DNA of 25,827 nucleotides from Chara braunii (GCA_003427395.1 BFEA01000075.1:3211288-3237114), one strand, 5' to 3'. Positions 10,335 to 20,230 are shown, numbered from the stretch's first letter. Notes: generated from the sequence alone by a model not told the origin. Numbers and translations are program-made.

Positions 10335-10950
10335 TCACTCCTCACTGGGGTCCCGGTAGAACTCTTTCCAGAGTTTCAAAAATTCTTCCACTGTCATTTT
10401 TGGGCTGACGTCTTTTCCAACGGAATTCTTGTTGGGTCCAGACCTAGGTGTAAATTAGGACTTCCACATGTCTTCTCCAAAGATAATTCGATCCTCCGGG
10501 GATATTGATATCGTCTCGTTCTGGGCTTTAGAAAACCACTGTCGGCCCTTGCCCTTTCGTCCTCTCGCCACCCTCCAATTCACCAGTATCAGGAGTCTGA
10601 GATTGGCCTTTACCTGGTGCAATTTTTGGGAAAGCGATATCCTTTCTTCTTGAAAGACTGTTGTATTTCTGGCCTGCCAGATTGTCTGCATGACTATCCC
10701 TCGGCAGACCACTGCCACGTAGCCCAGACCCTTCTCGTACTAAAGATTTGTTTACGGAAACACTCCATATAACACCTAATCGTGAGTCCAAGGAAACTTT
10801 GTCCCTGTTAACTTCTGCCACAACTCCAACCACCATTGCCATACCTCATCCGCCAGTGGACAGTGCACCTATAGATGGGCATTAGACTCCCATCGTCATT
10901 TGCATCTAGTAAATGTTGCTGACAACTCCATTCCTCTTGAGTTAGGCCAT
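10335..10950 (-). pseudogene. LINE fragment 1: C-terminal zf-RVT region
   Basis: Minus-strand conceptual translation gives the C-terminal part of a plant-type LINE ORF2: WPNSRGMELSATFTRC, then ESNAHL-stop-VHCPLADEVWQWW (zinc-binding reverse-transcriptase region, Cys/His spaced around the HCP), then IVMQTIWQARNTTVFQEER and finally MTVEEFLKLWKEFYRDPSEE with TGA at 10337-10335. At least six in-frame stops (for example before VHCPLAD and after DMWKS), but the frame is otherwise steady over about 550 bp. RT and endonuclease domains are absent. It lies 117 bp from the 3' LTR of the Ty3 element, in opposite orientation. LINE reverse transcription often stops early, so a 3' end-only copy is the normal fossil form. 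Confidence 0.85.
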
Positions 10951-11685
10951 GTCGCACATTGTACTACTTGTAGTGCTTGTAGTCAAAACAGGCTTGTTGC
11001 TTTTTTAGACGGGATACAACGCAGGGCCGCCAGCTGTTTTTCCAATCTGGCTGGGTTGTCCCCAAACCTTCGAGAACATGCACTTTATGAAAACTGGACC
11101 AGAACGAAAGACTTAGTTCATTTCGCCAAATTATGCGATATATTTTTTCATAAACTAGTTTTAAGGACAATATTTTGACCTTAGGATTATGTGTCACAAC
11201 AAGACAAGAGAAACCTGGTTTTCAAAAAAACACAGTTAGCCTTGCGATCCATGTCTCACAACAACATATTACAAAGCAAGTATTTTACCCAAACTGAAGG
11301 CACCCGAAGCAACGTCAATGGCATAATAGTTTTGCAAAAATTTTCAGGTTCATCCACCAGTACAATAGAAAGACCATATAAGAAATGAAAATTGGTCGGG
11401 CTCTAGAAAGGGCAGAAGAGCAAAAAAACCAATTTCGAATTCCCATCATCAACTCGGTCTCCAAAAAAACAGGCAAAGAAAATCCTCTGCAAGTAACACT
11501 TGGGTTAGCATGCCCCACAATCAAACAACACAATAATTCATCAAATCAATTGGCAAAGGAGATATCACAAGCCGGATATGAGATCGAGCTGCTTATTTAC
11601 AAGTTCATTACAAGTACACCATGCAACAAGCAGCCCATGGTGCAATTCCTAACATTTATGCAGAAAGTCTGCAGCCATCCAAGCA
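10951..11685. other. Unassigned AT-rich spacer with short open frames
   Basis: The region could hold more of the upstream LINE, but I cannot follow its protein beyond about 10950. Plus-strand frames at 11191-11388 and from 11385 meet at an ATGA but encode lysine/asparagine/serine-rich peptides with no recognisable domain (RALERAEEQKNQFRIPIINS). I treat them as unsupported. Confidence 0.4.
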
Positions 11686-11880
11686 GTGGAGGGGGGAGAG
11701 GGGGACGGAGGGCGGAGGAGCGGTGGAAGGGGGAGGAGTGGCGGAGGGGTTCGCACTTTCCGTCGTTTCACCCCCCTGCTCCCCTTTTCAGTGCTCCCCC
11801 CTCTGCTGCTCCCCCTTTCACTGCCGCCACCTCCTCTCTTCCACTCCCCCCGTCCGCCGCTCCAACCCCTCCTACTCCCC
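11686..11880. repeat. G-rich block followed by C-rich block at the gap edge
   Basis: 11689-11750 is built of GGAGGGG/GGCGGAGG-type purine runs, and 11768-11880 of CCCCCTCTGCTGCTCCCC-type pyrimidine runs on the same strand, so the two halves can fold on each other. The last bases before the gap are C-rich. Such sequence is hard to sequence and probably caused the gap. Confidence 0.8.
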
Positions 11881-12702
11881 NNNNNNNNNNNNNNNNNNNN
11901 NNNNNNNNNNNNNNNNNNNNNNNNNNNNNNNNNNNNNNNNNNNNNNNNNNNNNNNNNNNNNNNNNNNNNNNNNNNNNNNNNNNNNNNNNNNNNNNNNNNN
12001 NNNNNNNNNNNNNNNNNNNNNNNNNNNNNNNNNNNNNNNNNNNNNNNNNNNNNNNNNNNNNNNNNNNNNNNNNNNNNNNNNNNNNNNNNNNNNNNNNNNN
12101 NNNNNNNNNNNNNNNNNNNNNNNNNNNNNNNNNNNNNNNNNNNNNNNNNNNNNNNNNNNNNNNNNNNNNNNNNNNNNNNNNNNNNNNNNNNNNNNNNNNN
12201 NNNNNNNNNNNNNNNNNNNNNNNNNNNNNNNNNNNNNNNNNNNNNNNNNNNNNNNNNNNNNNNNNNNNNNNNNNNNNNNNNNNNNNNNNNNNNNNNNNNN
12301 NNNNNNNNNNNNNNNNNNNNNNNNNNNNNNNNNNNNNNNNNNNNNNNNNNNNNNNNNNNNNNNNNNNNNNNNNNNNNNNNNNNNNNNNNNNNNNNNNNNN
12401 NNNNNNNNNNNNNNNNNNNNNNNNNNNNNNNNNNNNNNNNNNNNNNNNNNNNNNNNNNNNNNNNNNNNNNNNNNNNNNNNNNNNNNNNNNNNNNNNNNNN
12501 NNNNNNNNNNNNNNNNNNNNNNNNNNNNNNNNNNNNNNNNNNNNNNNNNNNNNNNNNNNNNNNNNNNNNNNNNNNNNNNNNNNNNNNNNNNNNNNNNNNN
12601 NNNNNNNNNNNNNNNNNNNNNNNNNNNNNNNNNNNNNNNNNNNNNNNNNNNNNNNNNNNNNNNNNNNNNNNNNNNNNNNNNNNNNNNNNNNNNNNNNNNN
12701 NN
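11881..12702. other. Assembly gap (822 N)
   Basis: Run of N. It hides whatever joins the G/C-rich block to the minus-strand element, including any reverse transcriptase that element may have had. Confidence 1.
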
Positions 12703-12738
12703 TGAGAGAAGGTTAACAACAGTCGTATTTTTCATCAC

Positions 12739-12875
12739 CACTTCAGGACACCCTTCACCACTTCAGGATGCAGCCTGCCTAAACAGGTGGTTTTCAGGGT
12801 CTTCGGAGCTTTCACCACTTCAGGACCATTCAGGTCTGAAAATCCTGAATGTTCCTGAAGTGGTGAAAGCTCCGA
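12739..12875. repeat. CACCACTTCAGGA repeats and a 73-bp hairpin
   Basis: CACCACTTCAGGA occurs three times in direct orientation (near 12736, 12756 and 12813) and once inverted. 12803-12834 and 12844-12875 are inverted repeats of 32 bp with one mismatch, separated by a 9-bp loop. The reading frame of the GIY-YIG gene runs into this hairpin, so it probably marks a break or an inserted palindrome. Confidence 0.9.
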
Positions 12876-12876
12876 T

Positions 12877-14279
12877 TTTCATCTCTTGCCGCTGCCCTAA
12901 AATCAAACAGCCTATCCCCAGTACTCTTATTCTTTAGCCAAACGACCCTCATTCTCCTAGCAACCATCGCTTTCCATTCATAGATCACATCTGCCTCCAA
13001 AATCAATCGTGCAAAATACTCTCGCACCCCCGATTTGCTCAATCTGTCATCATAGGTAACCTGAACAGTGAGTCTCTTCCGGACCCCTATCCCAAAGCAC
13101 TTACGGATAACCCCGGATAGAATCAACCGCAAGGTATACCTGGTCCGTTTTCCAGAGAAGGCCCGGATAGCCGAAAATCCCACAATCAGCATCCGTAAAT
13201 CCCAGGACATCAGCGACCGTCTAGACCGTGACTCCGACAAGAACCCAGCCAGCGTAGGTTTTAAAATCGGTGATTTAAAACAGAAACGCACAATGGAAAC
13301 GAACGTCAGATAAGAGCCTGACCGCAGGCACCCCTTTTCCTTTCGTAGAAACCCCACCTCATCATCACGTCGTACTATAATAGAAGAACCAAACGATCGC
13401 TTAAGCAACTTCCAATTTTCAGCTAGCCTATCCCCCCCCCCACACCTCACACTGACAGAAGAGATATTCCGAGCACAACAATCATCAAGTATCCGTAGGA
13501 GGGATGTCGAGACAACTCCATTGGTAGCATGAAAGGTAAGATGAGTATCCAACGGTCGTCCCACCCTCCTTCCATGATTTCTTCTAGCCCGCTCTCTCTT
13601 CCCAGGCCTCTTCTTCTTCCCTCTACAACGTTTATCTCTACTGTTAAGATACAGACAAATACGTTGGATGACATACTTCTTCAGGCCAAGCATATCACTC
13701 ACCGAACAACCAAACAGTGGGATGGCCACATACTGGCCAATGTCACACCTACGAAGCCAGCAATAAAGCTTGTGATTACGCTTCCCATCCTCAATCACTT
13801 GCAAATTCCGTGAACGGTAAACATGTTCACACCAACGCACAGAAAGGGAGCGCAACTACAACCCACATATATGTGACGTACCCATGGCGAAACCAGAACA
13901 TACACCAGTGGACCCGGACACTCCTCCAGATCATAATCAGACTGAGCAATAGATTAAGGTAAGATTTCAACTTAGCCGCCCATGGCAGCTGATCCAACAG
14001 TATAAGCCAAATAACCACCAAACGGAAGAACCCGTTGAACGCCTTGTCACGGGTACAACAACTAACAGCATCAAGGGACAGCTCAGAACTTAGAGGATAG
14101 GCAGCCAAGGAAGCAGTTCGGGCCAAATGAACATCTGACCTTGAAGCGGAAAAAGAAGACGCAGAACTAGAAGATTTTTGCGAAAAGGAAAGCCGATCAA
14201 TACCCTCCACAGACTGCAGATCAGTCAAACGACTCTTATCCCTACGACACTGTCTCGCAAAAAGCCACAAATCTGTCAC
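12877..14279 (-). pseudogene. GIY-YIG endonuclease gene remnant with basic and unknown C-terminal domains
   Basis: Reading from high to low coordinates, a first open stretch (about 14279-13960) gives low-identity sequence. Then one frame reads LVYVLVSPWVRHIYVG (13908-13861), a good GIY-X10-YIG motif (LVY and YVG with exactly ten residues between). A one-base shift at about 13856-13860 moves the continuation to the next frame: RSLSVRWCEHVYRSRN with the expected Arg near 13837, then HKLYCWLRRCDIGQY and LGLKKYVIQRICLYLNS. The catalytic Glu expected in that last helix may be replaced (K-K). Next come a basic stretch KKKRPGKRERARR and about 200 residues of one open frame ending ARRMRVVWLKNKSTGDRLFD, of unknown fold. 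No RT motif is found. GIY-YIG domains nick DNA for target-primed insertion. This copy is broken and truncated. Confidence 0.8.
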
Positions 14280-14293
14280 GTTCGGGGAACAGG

Positions 14294-15757
14294 CTAGAGC
14301 TCGGCGGAAGCACTCGCATCACCGCATGTAGATTCATCACGGGACGATTCCACCTCGACAACATCTACCTTCTCCTTAGCCTTGTTCTTGCCAAAGGCCT
14401 GCTCCGCCCGGTGCTGCACCAGATCAACGATCATATCATCGACCTTACCAAGCGTCAACCCCGCATCCTTGCACATCTGTTCAAGCGCCGACTTCCGAAA
14501 CATCTTCAACTTCTTCGTCTGCTCATCCTCAAAATTCTTCCTATCATTACATCCTTGTACTGCCGTCTCATCTCTTCGGGGGGTACTTGCCACCCCATCT
14601 CGTCTCGGCGTCGCCTTCATGCCCTTACTGGCAGAACCCAATGCAACTGCTTCCAATCGTTCCTTGAGATTGGTACCAAGCTGTACCTGTTCCTCCTCCC
14701 CATTATTCGCACTCAGCTTCTCCAACTATTTTTGTAGCTTAACCACCTCCATCTCGGCATTCGCCCTCTTTTGTTTCAACATCTCGACTTCCAAAAAGTC
14801 CGCATACTTTGCAGTTTTTTATACTCCGCTCTCCACTTATCACCATCCTGGATATGATTGTCCGTCTAGCGCGGTTTGGGTGTTGCCCTGTCATTTGCAA
14901 CAGGTGTGGTGACAACGATACTACCCCACTTATTCCCGGGGCGCAAAGCCTCGTCCTTCCACTGATTCGCCTCCAACTGCAATTCGCCAATCTGCCGCTT
15001 AAGCGCCGCCACTTCTTGCTCCTTAACTGTGGATTCGCGAAGCTGCTCGATCTCATTCTTAAGAGCAACGATCTCATCATCACGACTGTTTTTCCCCACC
15101 ACCTCTCCGCAGCTCACCGATTTCTCGTTCCAACCTCTCAACCGTGTCACCTTCTTTCTCGCCGAGGAGACTCTTCCGCAGATCCTCGTTTTCCTTATTT
15201 AATCTAGCCAATTCGTCATTATCCTGACTGCCACATCTCACCCCCGTTTGATCGTTGACTTTCACCTTCGAACAAACTAACTCCAGACGTTTATCAATCC
15301 TTGCTCCCATTTCCATCTCCAATCGTTCAAGGTCTTTCTTCCACATCTCCTGTCTCTCTTCCTCCTCCTTGATACGTTTATTCTTCTCTTCCTCCTCCTT
15401 CTGCTTGGCCTCTTTCTCCTTGTCTTCCAAGTACTTCCCATACACCGCATCCAATCGTTCTTGATTGGTTCTCCAGAAACCCGAAAGTTGTTGTCCACCA
15501 TGATGGTAACCGTTATTGTTGATGTATCCCGCTCCAATGACCGCAACATTGGGCTGACTATTCACAGAAGCACTCACCGGTGCACTACCGGTTCCCGTAG
15601 GTGCAGGTAGAGCTAAAAGCGGTTGACCCGTAGGTACCGCATTAGCACCAGTCGCCGGCGGACGATAGCCACCGGTCCTGCCTTGCGGACACTCCCGATA
15701 GAAGTGATGGAGGGAGCCGCAGGTAAAACAACCCCTAGGCGGAAGCGGAGCAACCAT
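14294..15757 (-). pseudogene. Gag-like ORF1: CCHC knuckle, coiled coil, SAP-like module; frameshifted
   Basis: The ATG at 15757-15755 is the best start because the zinc knuckle follows at once: C10, C13, H18, C23 in MVAPLPPRGCFTCGSLHHFY (CX2CX4HX4C). A Gly/Pro/Thr/Ala linker and an Asn/His/Gly patch come next, then a long charged coiled coil (KEKEAKQKEEEEKNKRIKEE and DELARLNKENEDLRKSLLGE). The coiled coil changes frame near 15100 (to DDEIVALKNEIEQL) and twice more between 14865 and 14780, and has a TAG at 14728-14726 right before LEKLSANNG. The last part (14725-14294) holds FRKSALEQMCKDAGLTLGKV, resembling a SAP-type helix-turn-helix, and ends at TAG. The knuckle suggests RNA binding and the coiled coil multimer formation, as in retroelement ORF1/Gag proteins. 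It lies 15 bp ahead of the GIY-YIG gene. Confidence 0.85.
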
Positions 15758-16092
15758 ATTTAACACAACCGTAACCCAAGAAGGAGAGTTAGTAGAAAAA
15801 ACACTCTCAATCAAGAGAACGAGAATGAGGGTCGAAAGAAAGGGAAGAGAACATAAACAAGAAGAAACAAAAAGAAAAAGAACAAAAGGACAATCCAACA
15901 ATCGATATCAAGGTTCGATAGCAAGCAAACGAGCCACACACCCGTAGTATAATTCCTACGAGAGTTACAATCGCTGAAAGGATGGTTGAGTTATCAACAT
16001 ATCCATACGAGCATACGAACTAGAAACCAATTATCAAATTCGACAAAGCCTAGAGTAACATGCACAACACAAGACCCAATCGTCAGCAGAAC
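15758..16092. other. Leader of the minus-strand element
   Basis: Lies upstream of the CCHC gene on the minus strand. The minus frame stays open to 15901, giving a hydrophobic run (FLFVSSCLCSLPFLSTLILV) ahead of the likely start. I read this as fortuitous because the ATG next to the knuckle is a better start, but an N-terminal extension cannot be excluded. Confidence 0.4.
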
Positions 16093-16118
16093 GAGAGAGA
16101 AAAAGAAGAGAGAGAAAA

Positions 16119-16166
<48 letters not shown>

Positions 16167-16172
16167 AAAAAG

Positions 16173-16224
<52 letters not shown>
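16093..16224. repeat. (GA)n microsatellite with A-rich interruptions
   Basis: GA repeats of about 130 bp, interrupted by AAAAAGAA near 16100-16120 and by a run of A near 16161-16175. It lies in the leader of the minus-strand element, where it reads as (TC)n. Confidence 0.97.
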
Positions 16225-16227
<3 letters not shown>

Positions 16228-16627
16228 GGAAAGAAGAGATAAAAGCACTTGCCGACACGCTGGTACCATAAAAAAACCTGAACGCGACAGGGATGTTGCA
16301 AGGGTCAAACGACTTATCCTTAAGCCCTTCAATAGTGTGAAGGAGGGTCCCTTCACGATATTTCGACTTCGACACTTGAGTGTCGTACACAACCCTGAAA
16401 CCCATGAGAGGTTGCGCAGTTGTGAGTAACGCATCAAGCGTCCACATGATAGCAGATTAAGTGAGTACACATGACTGAGCATTATAGTCCTCTTAGCGGA
16501 CACATTCTCTTTATGCAACATTGTTCAGACCTCGCTCAAACACTTCGGTTTTTTATGAGATATGGATCAAGACGTACGAAAAATGAACTACACTTATTTG
16601 TTTGTTTGTTTTAGTTTTTTTGTTTTT

Positions 16628-16673
16628 GTTGTGTGTCGCGTGGTTGAGTTGTTGTGTGTCGTGTGGTTGAGTT
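16628..16673. repeat. 23-bp tandem duplication
   Basis: GTTGTGTGTCG(C/T)GTGGTTGAGTT is present twice head to tail (16628-16650 and 16651-16673) with one C/T difference, just inside the right-hand terminal region of the minus-strand element. Confidence 0.95.
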
Positions 16674-16821
16674 AGAATCTCCTAGTCGACGGACGTTGAA
16701 TCACATGTGGGAGATTAGTGCCCCAGTGTGCCGGTTCGCGTACGGGTCTGAGCTAGGCGTGGACCGCGCGTACCCCCTGAGAGAAGATTAACGGAGACCC
16801 TAATTTTCAGACCACTTGCCA

Positions 16822-18459
16822 TGCCATTTATAAGAAAACCAAAAGGACATTTTAATCAAACGTGCCACCAATTCGTAGACTGTAGACCATACTAACTAAC
16901 CACACAAAAAACAAGAAAAAAATATAATTAAAAACATATAAAACAGCAAGGCAAAAGTGCATTTTCATGAAACTTTGCCAACATCTCAATTTCAAAAATC
17001 TTGAGAAATTTCGGAAATCTTAACAGAGGAAATTCCAAATCTCCAAATGACACAAAATTCGACACACAAAAACCTTGAACCAAAACAAGAACAGGCCACA
17101 AAAAAAAAATTCAAAAATCATAAAATTTGACCCCGAAACCCTAATTTCAATTTTGGACTCGTTACCTAGGGCCGAAAAATGAGGGTCCCCGTTAACCATT
17201 TGTGTACCCCCTATGCTACAGCGTACGAGAAACGCCCTCGGCAGGGCCACCTCCGCGATTGCACGTAAAAGTTTCCGCATGTGGTTCAGTAGCTCGGCGA
17301 GGATACACCCACCCAAGGGATGGTGACAACTCCCGTGGGTGGAGGTAAGTTGTACCTCTCGGGACCCTATCCTGTCGTAGAGACTTGATGGAGGTATAAT
17401 TGGCGCACTCAGCCGGAACGGTTCCGCCACTTCCCCTTTCGTGAAACGACTTAAAAATCTGCCAATCCCTCGTGCCACGGTCGGGAAGGTCCCCCCAGCA
17501 AGGACAGTGCGCTCAACATCGAGAGCGGGGAAAAAAAAAAAAAAAAAAAAAACGAATTATGTTGTGTAGCATCTTTGTACGAGAAACATTTCTCCGAGGA
17601 ACATAACATAATTCTTATTGAAAACTTGAAAAAAAATATAAAACGAAAAGCAAATAACCTTGATAGTGGATAGGAGTCTTAGGATGTTAGTTTATCTAGT
17701 TTGTTTGTTTTTCGTTTTTATGTTCTCACCACGTTTAGAATAAGAATTTTGTTCTGGTGCTCAAACAACTGTTTCCTGTTTGAAGATGGTGTACAACATA
17801 TATTTTTTCGTTTTTCTTTCCCCCCCCACTCGCACAACGAGATTACATAATCGATTCGATTGTGCAATTGGTTCGATTGCATACTCGAATTGATCATGTA
17901 ATGGTGGAACGTGATGGGCGATGGTAGAGTGTGGCGGGCAACGGCGGAGGCCAGAAGCAAGGAATTGATGGAGGGAGGGAAGTGGCAGAGAGTGGAAAAC
18001 GGAGCAAAATAGTTCTTCTTGTACACAACAATCCGAAGTCTCAGTGTAATGTCACTAATAGGAATAATATGCTACTCATTTTCTTGTGCTGCATTTGTTT
18101 CGTTTCTTCACGAAAAAAACACATTTTTATTGAAAATTTTGTGACGGTGACCAATACATGTCTTGTGTGAGAGCCTTAAAAACTAATTGCAAAAAAAACT
18201 CGTAAAGTTTTTGAATCAGGCCCAGTTTTCACGAAATGCCTGCTTCTCGCAAAGTGATTGTTTGGGTTGTTTATATCTAGATTGCACTAGATAGATAGGA
18301 GTGTGTATAACTTCCCTTTGTAGGTGTCTCATTCCTATTTTGGGTTTATACTCCACCAACGAACAACGAGATTCCTCACAGGTATCTCCTTGAGGCCAAA
18401 AACGACTCAGCGGGTTCACTGTAAATTTAGTGGCTCATCCTAGTAGAAGGTTTTTTTTT
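16822..18459. other. AT-rich spacer with a poly(A) tract and palindromes
   Basis: No protein family is recognisable. A minus-strand frame of 152 codons at 17020-17478 has no domain signature. A run of 22 A at 17531-17552 follows GAGAGCGGGG and may be the tail of a plus-strand retroposed sequence whose body lies in about 17150-17530. Just after it, 17554-17566 and 17602-17614 are inverted 13-mers (12 of 13). 17842-17871 and 17873-17902 form a 61-bp imperfect dyad (about 24 of 30 paired). Confidence 0.5.
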
Positions 18460-20230
18460 ACGCGCAGTTAATTCTTGGTTCCACCCCTTCGGGCATTCCC
18501 ATCGTTGTTTCTTGTAAAAACTGCAACGTCATTTTCCCCTTACAGGTATGCAACACTCACCATTCTTGCATCTTCACGGTAACCCCTGAGCTCAGATTTA
18601 GGCACATCTCCTTCCACACGTCGTCAGCTGATTCATGAGATTAAACCCATATATCCACTGCATTTTCAGTATCTGTTTTCAGTCTATTACCCCACTGCAG
18701 CGGAATGATATTTTTCAGCATAGCAAAGTATGCTCATACCATCACTCCTATTTGCCGCTGCTGTGATTCTCTCTCTCTCTCTCTCAAAAAAAAAAAAAAA
18801 GGTTTAAAAAGCATTGATGCTTCACAATCGATGGGAAAACATTACGCAAATTGCCCTCGAGGACCCAATCTTTTTTCTCCTTGTCTCAAATGTGTCTAAC
18901 TCTCAATACCCTCTTCTTGATCCATGACCGCCGACAATTCTCTTTTCTACCCTTAGCTGAGAAGGATTTTGCATTTAGTTGGCGAATCCACTTATCAAAC
19001 AGTGACTGATTTGCAATTTTCCTTTTAGTGGAAGGTTCAGCCTCAGATGTTGGACATATTTTCTTCCAGGAAGTGAGAATACCCTTCCAAATCCAAGATT
19101 TGACTTATCCGTTATGAAAACTAGGCAGCATAAAACATAGCTTTCCTTGGGATAGGGAACTCCAATTCTTTACTTAAACTATATTCTGCTAACCTGATCC
19201 ATATCTTAGAGGGGTTGTCCAAGCAACCTTTAACTACCCATTTGGCCAACAAGGCCAGATTTTATCGTTCTAGGGCCAGTATGCAAGACCACCCTGTGAC
19301 TTCGAAAAAGTTACCACATCCCATGCCACTTTCATTATATAACGTTGGTCCTCCTTAACCTCATGTTTCCATAAATACTTGGTAGAAGCTGAGCGTACTT
19401 CCCTACAAGCCACCTCTTCCATTACACAGACTGTCGGGGAAAACCAGAGCATGGATAAGGCAGCCGCAGATAAGACTAAGGTCCTCCCATACAACGATAG
19501 TTTCAAGTTGTAGTTTCGTGCCCAGCCACAGATTCTGACTATCACCCTATCTAATAGCAACTGGTCCTAAGAGCGGGAGCAGTCATACAACAATACCTAA
19601 AGTCCTAGAATCTCTCTGTGTTCTATGTGGGGACCGGGTGAAGGCTTCAGTCCACCTTAAGCGCATACATCGGTGCCAACAGGTAAACAAATTTCAACCA
19701 ATTGATAATTGCTTCAGAGAGAATGCAGTATTATTCAAACACCCCTCGTACTTCCAACAAAAGAGCTTGAGAGTTTTCAACAGCTACCGTGAGGTCGTCG
19801 GCCAAAGCTCCTCCCTTCCATTCCGAATGTTGGACTAAGTCTAAGACCTACGATTTCATAGTTATTCTTAATGTTATCTGACATCGTTTCTAATTGTAAA
19901 ACAAAGAGCAAGGGAGCACCCTTGTCTCCGGCAAAAGGAAGTTTAAAGTCATCTGAAAGATGGTCGTTCACCATTACTATTGACATAGAGTTAGCATACA
20001 TTGCCTTTATCCAATTGGAAAATTCTGGGCCAAACCCCAACTTGGAGAGGATCCTCGAGACAAAGGTCCAACCTACCTTGTCGTAGGCCTTCAAGGACAA
20101 GTATTACCACCTTCCTCTTTTCAACACCTATAATTTTAAAAACCTGGACAATCGATAAGATGTTTTAAAAAATAAACCTGCCTGTGTATAACCCCCTACA
20201 AACATAGGTCCTTCGTACGTTCGAAGAACC
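18460..20230 (-). pseudogene. LINE fragment 2: RT core through C-terminal region
   Basis: On the minus strand the RT starts near 20210 (NILSIVQVFKIIGVEKRKVV), then KAYDKVGWTFVSRILSKLGF with the first RT Asp near 20088, MYANSMSIVMVNDHLSDDFK, and ALADDLTVAVENSQALL with the ADD active site near 19800-19790, one frame over. The post-RT region is 19560-19270 (LSLYGRTLVLSAAALSMLWF, TKYLWKHEVKEDQRYIMKVA). It continues through AKWVVKGCLDNPSKIWIRLA, then in the next frame WIWKGILTSWKKICPTSEAE and LFDKWIRQLNAKSF. The C-terminal ADDVWKEMCLNLSSG (near 18610) matches the region ADEVWQWW of fragment 1, so the two are separate copies. Several frameshifts and stops are present, and a T15(GA)n tract has grown inside it. 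Confidence 0.88.
18768..18800. repeat. (TC)n followed by 15 A, inside LINE fragment 2
   Basis: 18 bp of TC repeat then 15 A. LINE protein similarity is present on both sides, so this expanded or was inserted after the LINE landed. Confidence 0.95.

Larger units (their letters stand above)
12703..16821 (-). mobile_element. Remnant of a CCHC plus GIY-YIG retroelement, probably Penelope-like
   Basis: Two successive minus-strand genes occupy this unit: a Gag-like CCHC/coiled-coil gene (15757-14294) and a GIY-YIG nuclease gene (about 14279-12877). A similar sequence of about 44 bp, starting TGAGAGAAG-TTAAC, lies at 12703 and again at 16778 in the same orientation, as expected for repeated ends of an element. 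Retroelements with a GIY-YIG domain belong to the endonuclease-bearing Penelope-like elements, some of which in the green lineage place GIY-YIG ahead of the RT. Here the RT that should follow is not seen before the gap. The assignment rests on domain order and is inference. Borders are approximate. Confidence 0.6.

Noticed and set aside
11385-12937. Frames of 290-440 codons crossing the N run
   Set aside because: Most of their length is unknown bases; the flanks are low-complexity or retroelement edge.
15986-16521. Long frames across the (GA)n tract on both strands
   Set aside because: Repeating Arg/Glu or Leu/Ser peptides come only from the microsatellite.
17020-17478. 152-codon minus-strand frame
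   Set aside because: No recognisable motif. The C-terminus is Phe-rich from a T-rich tract, and it lies in a likely retroposed or non-coding region.
12703-17500. Hammerhead ribozyme near the ends of the Penelope-like remnant
   Set aside because: I looked for the CTGATGA core on both strands by eye and did not find it in a suitable context.
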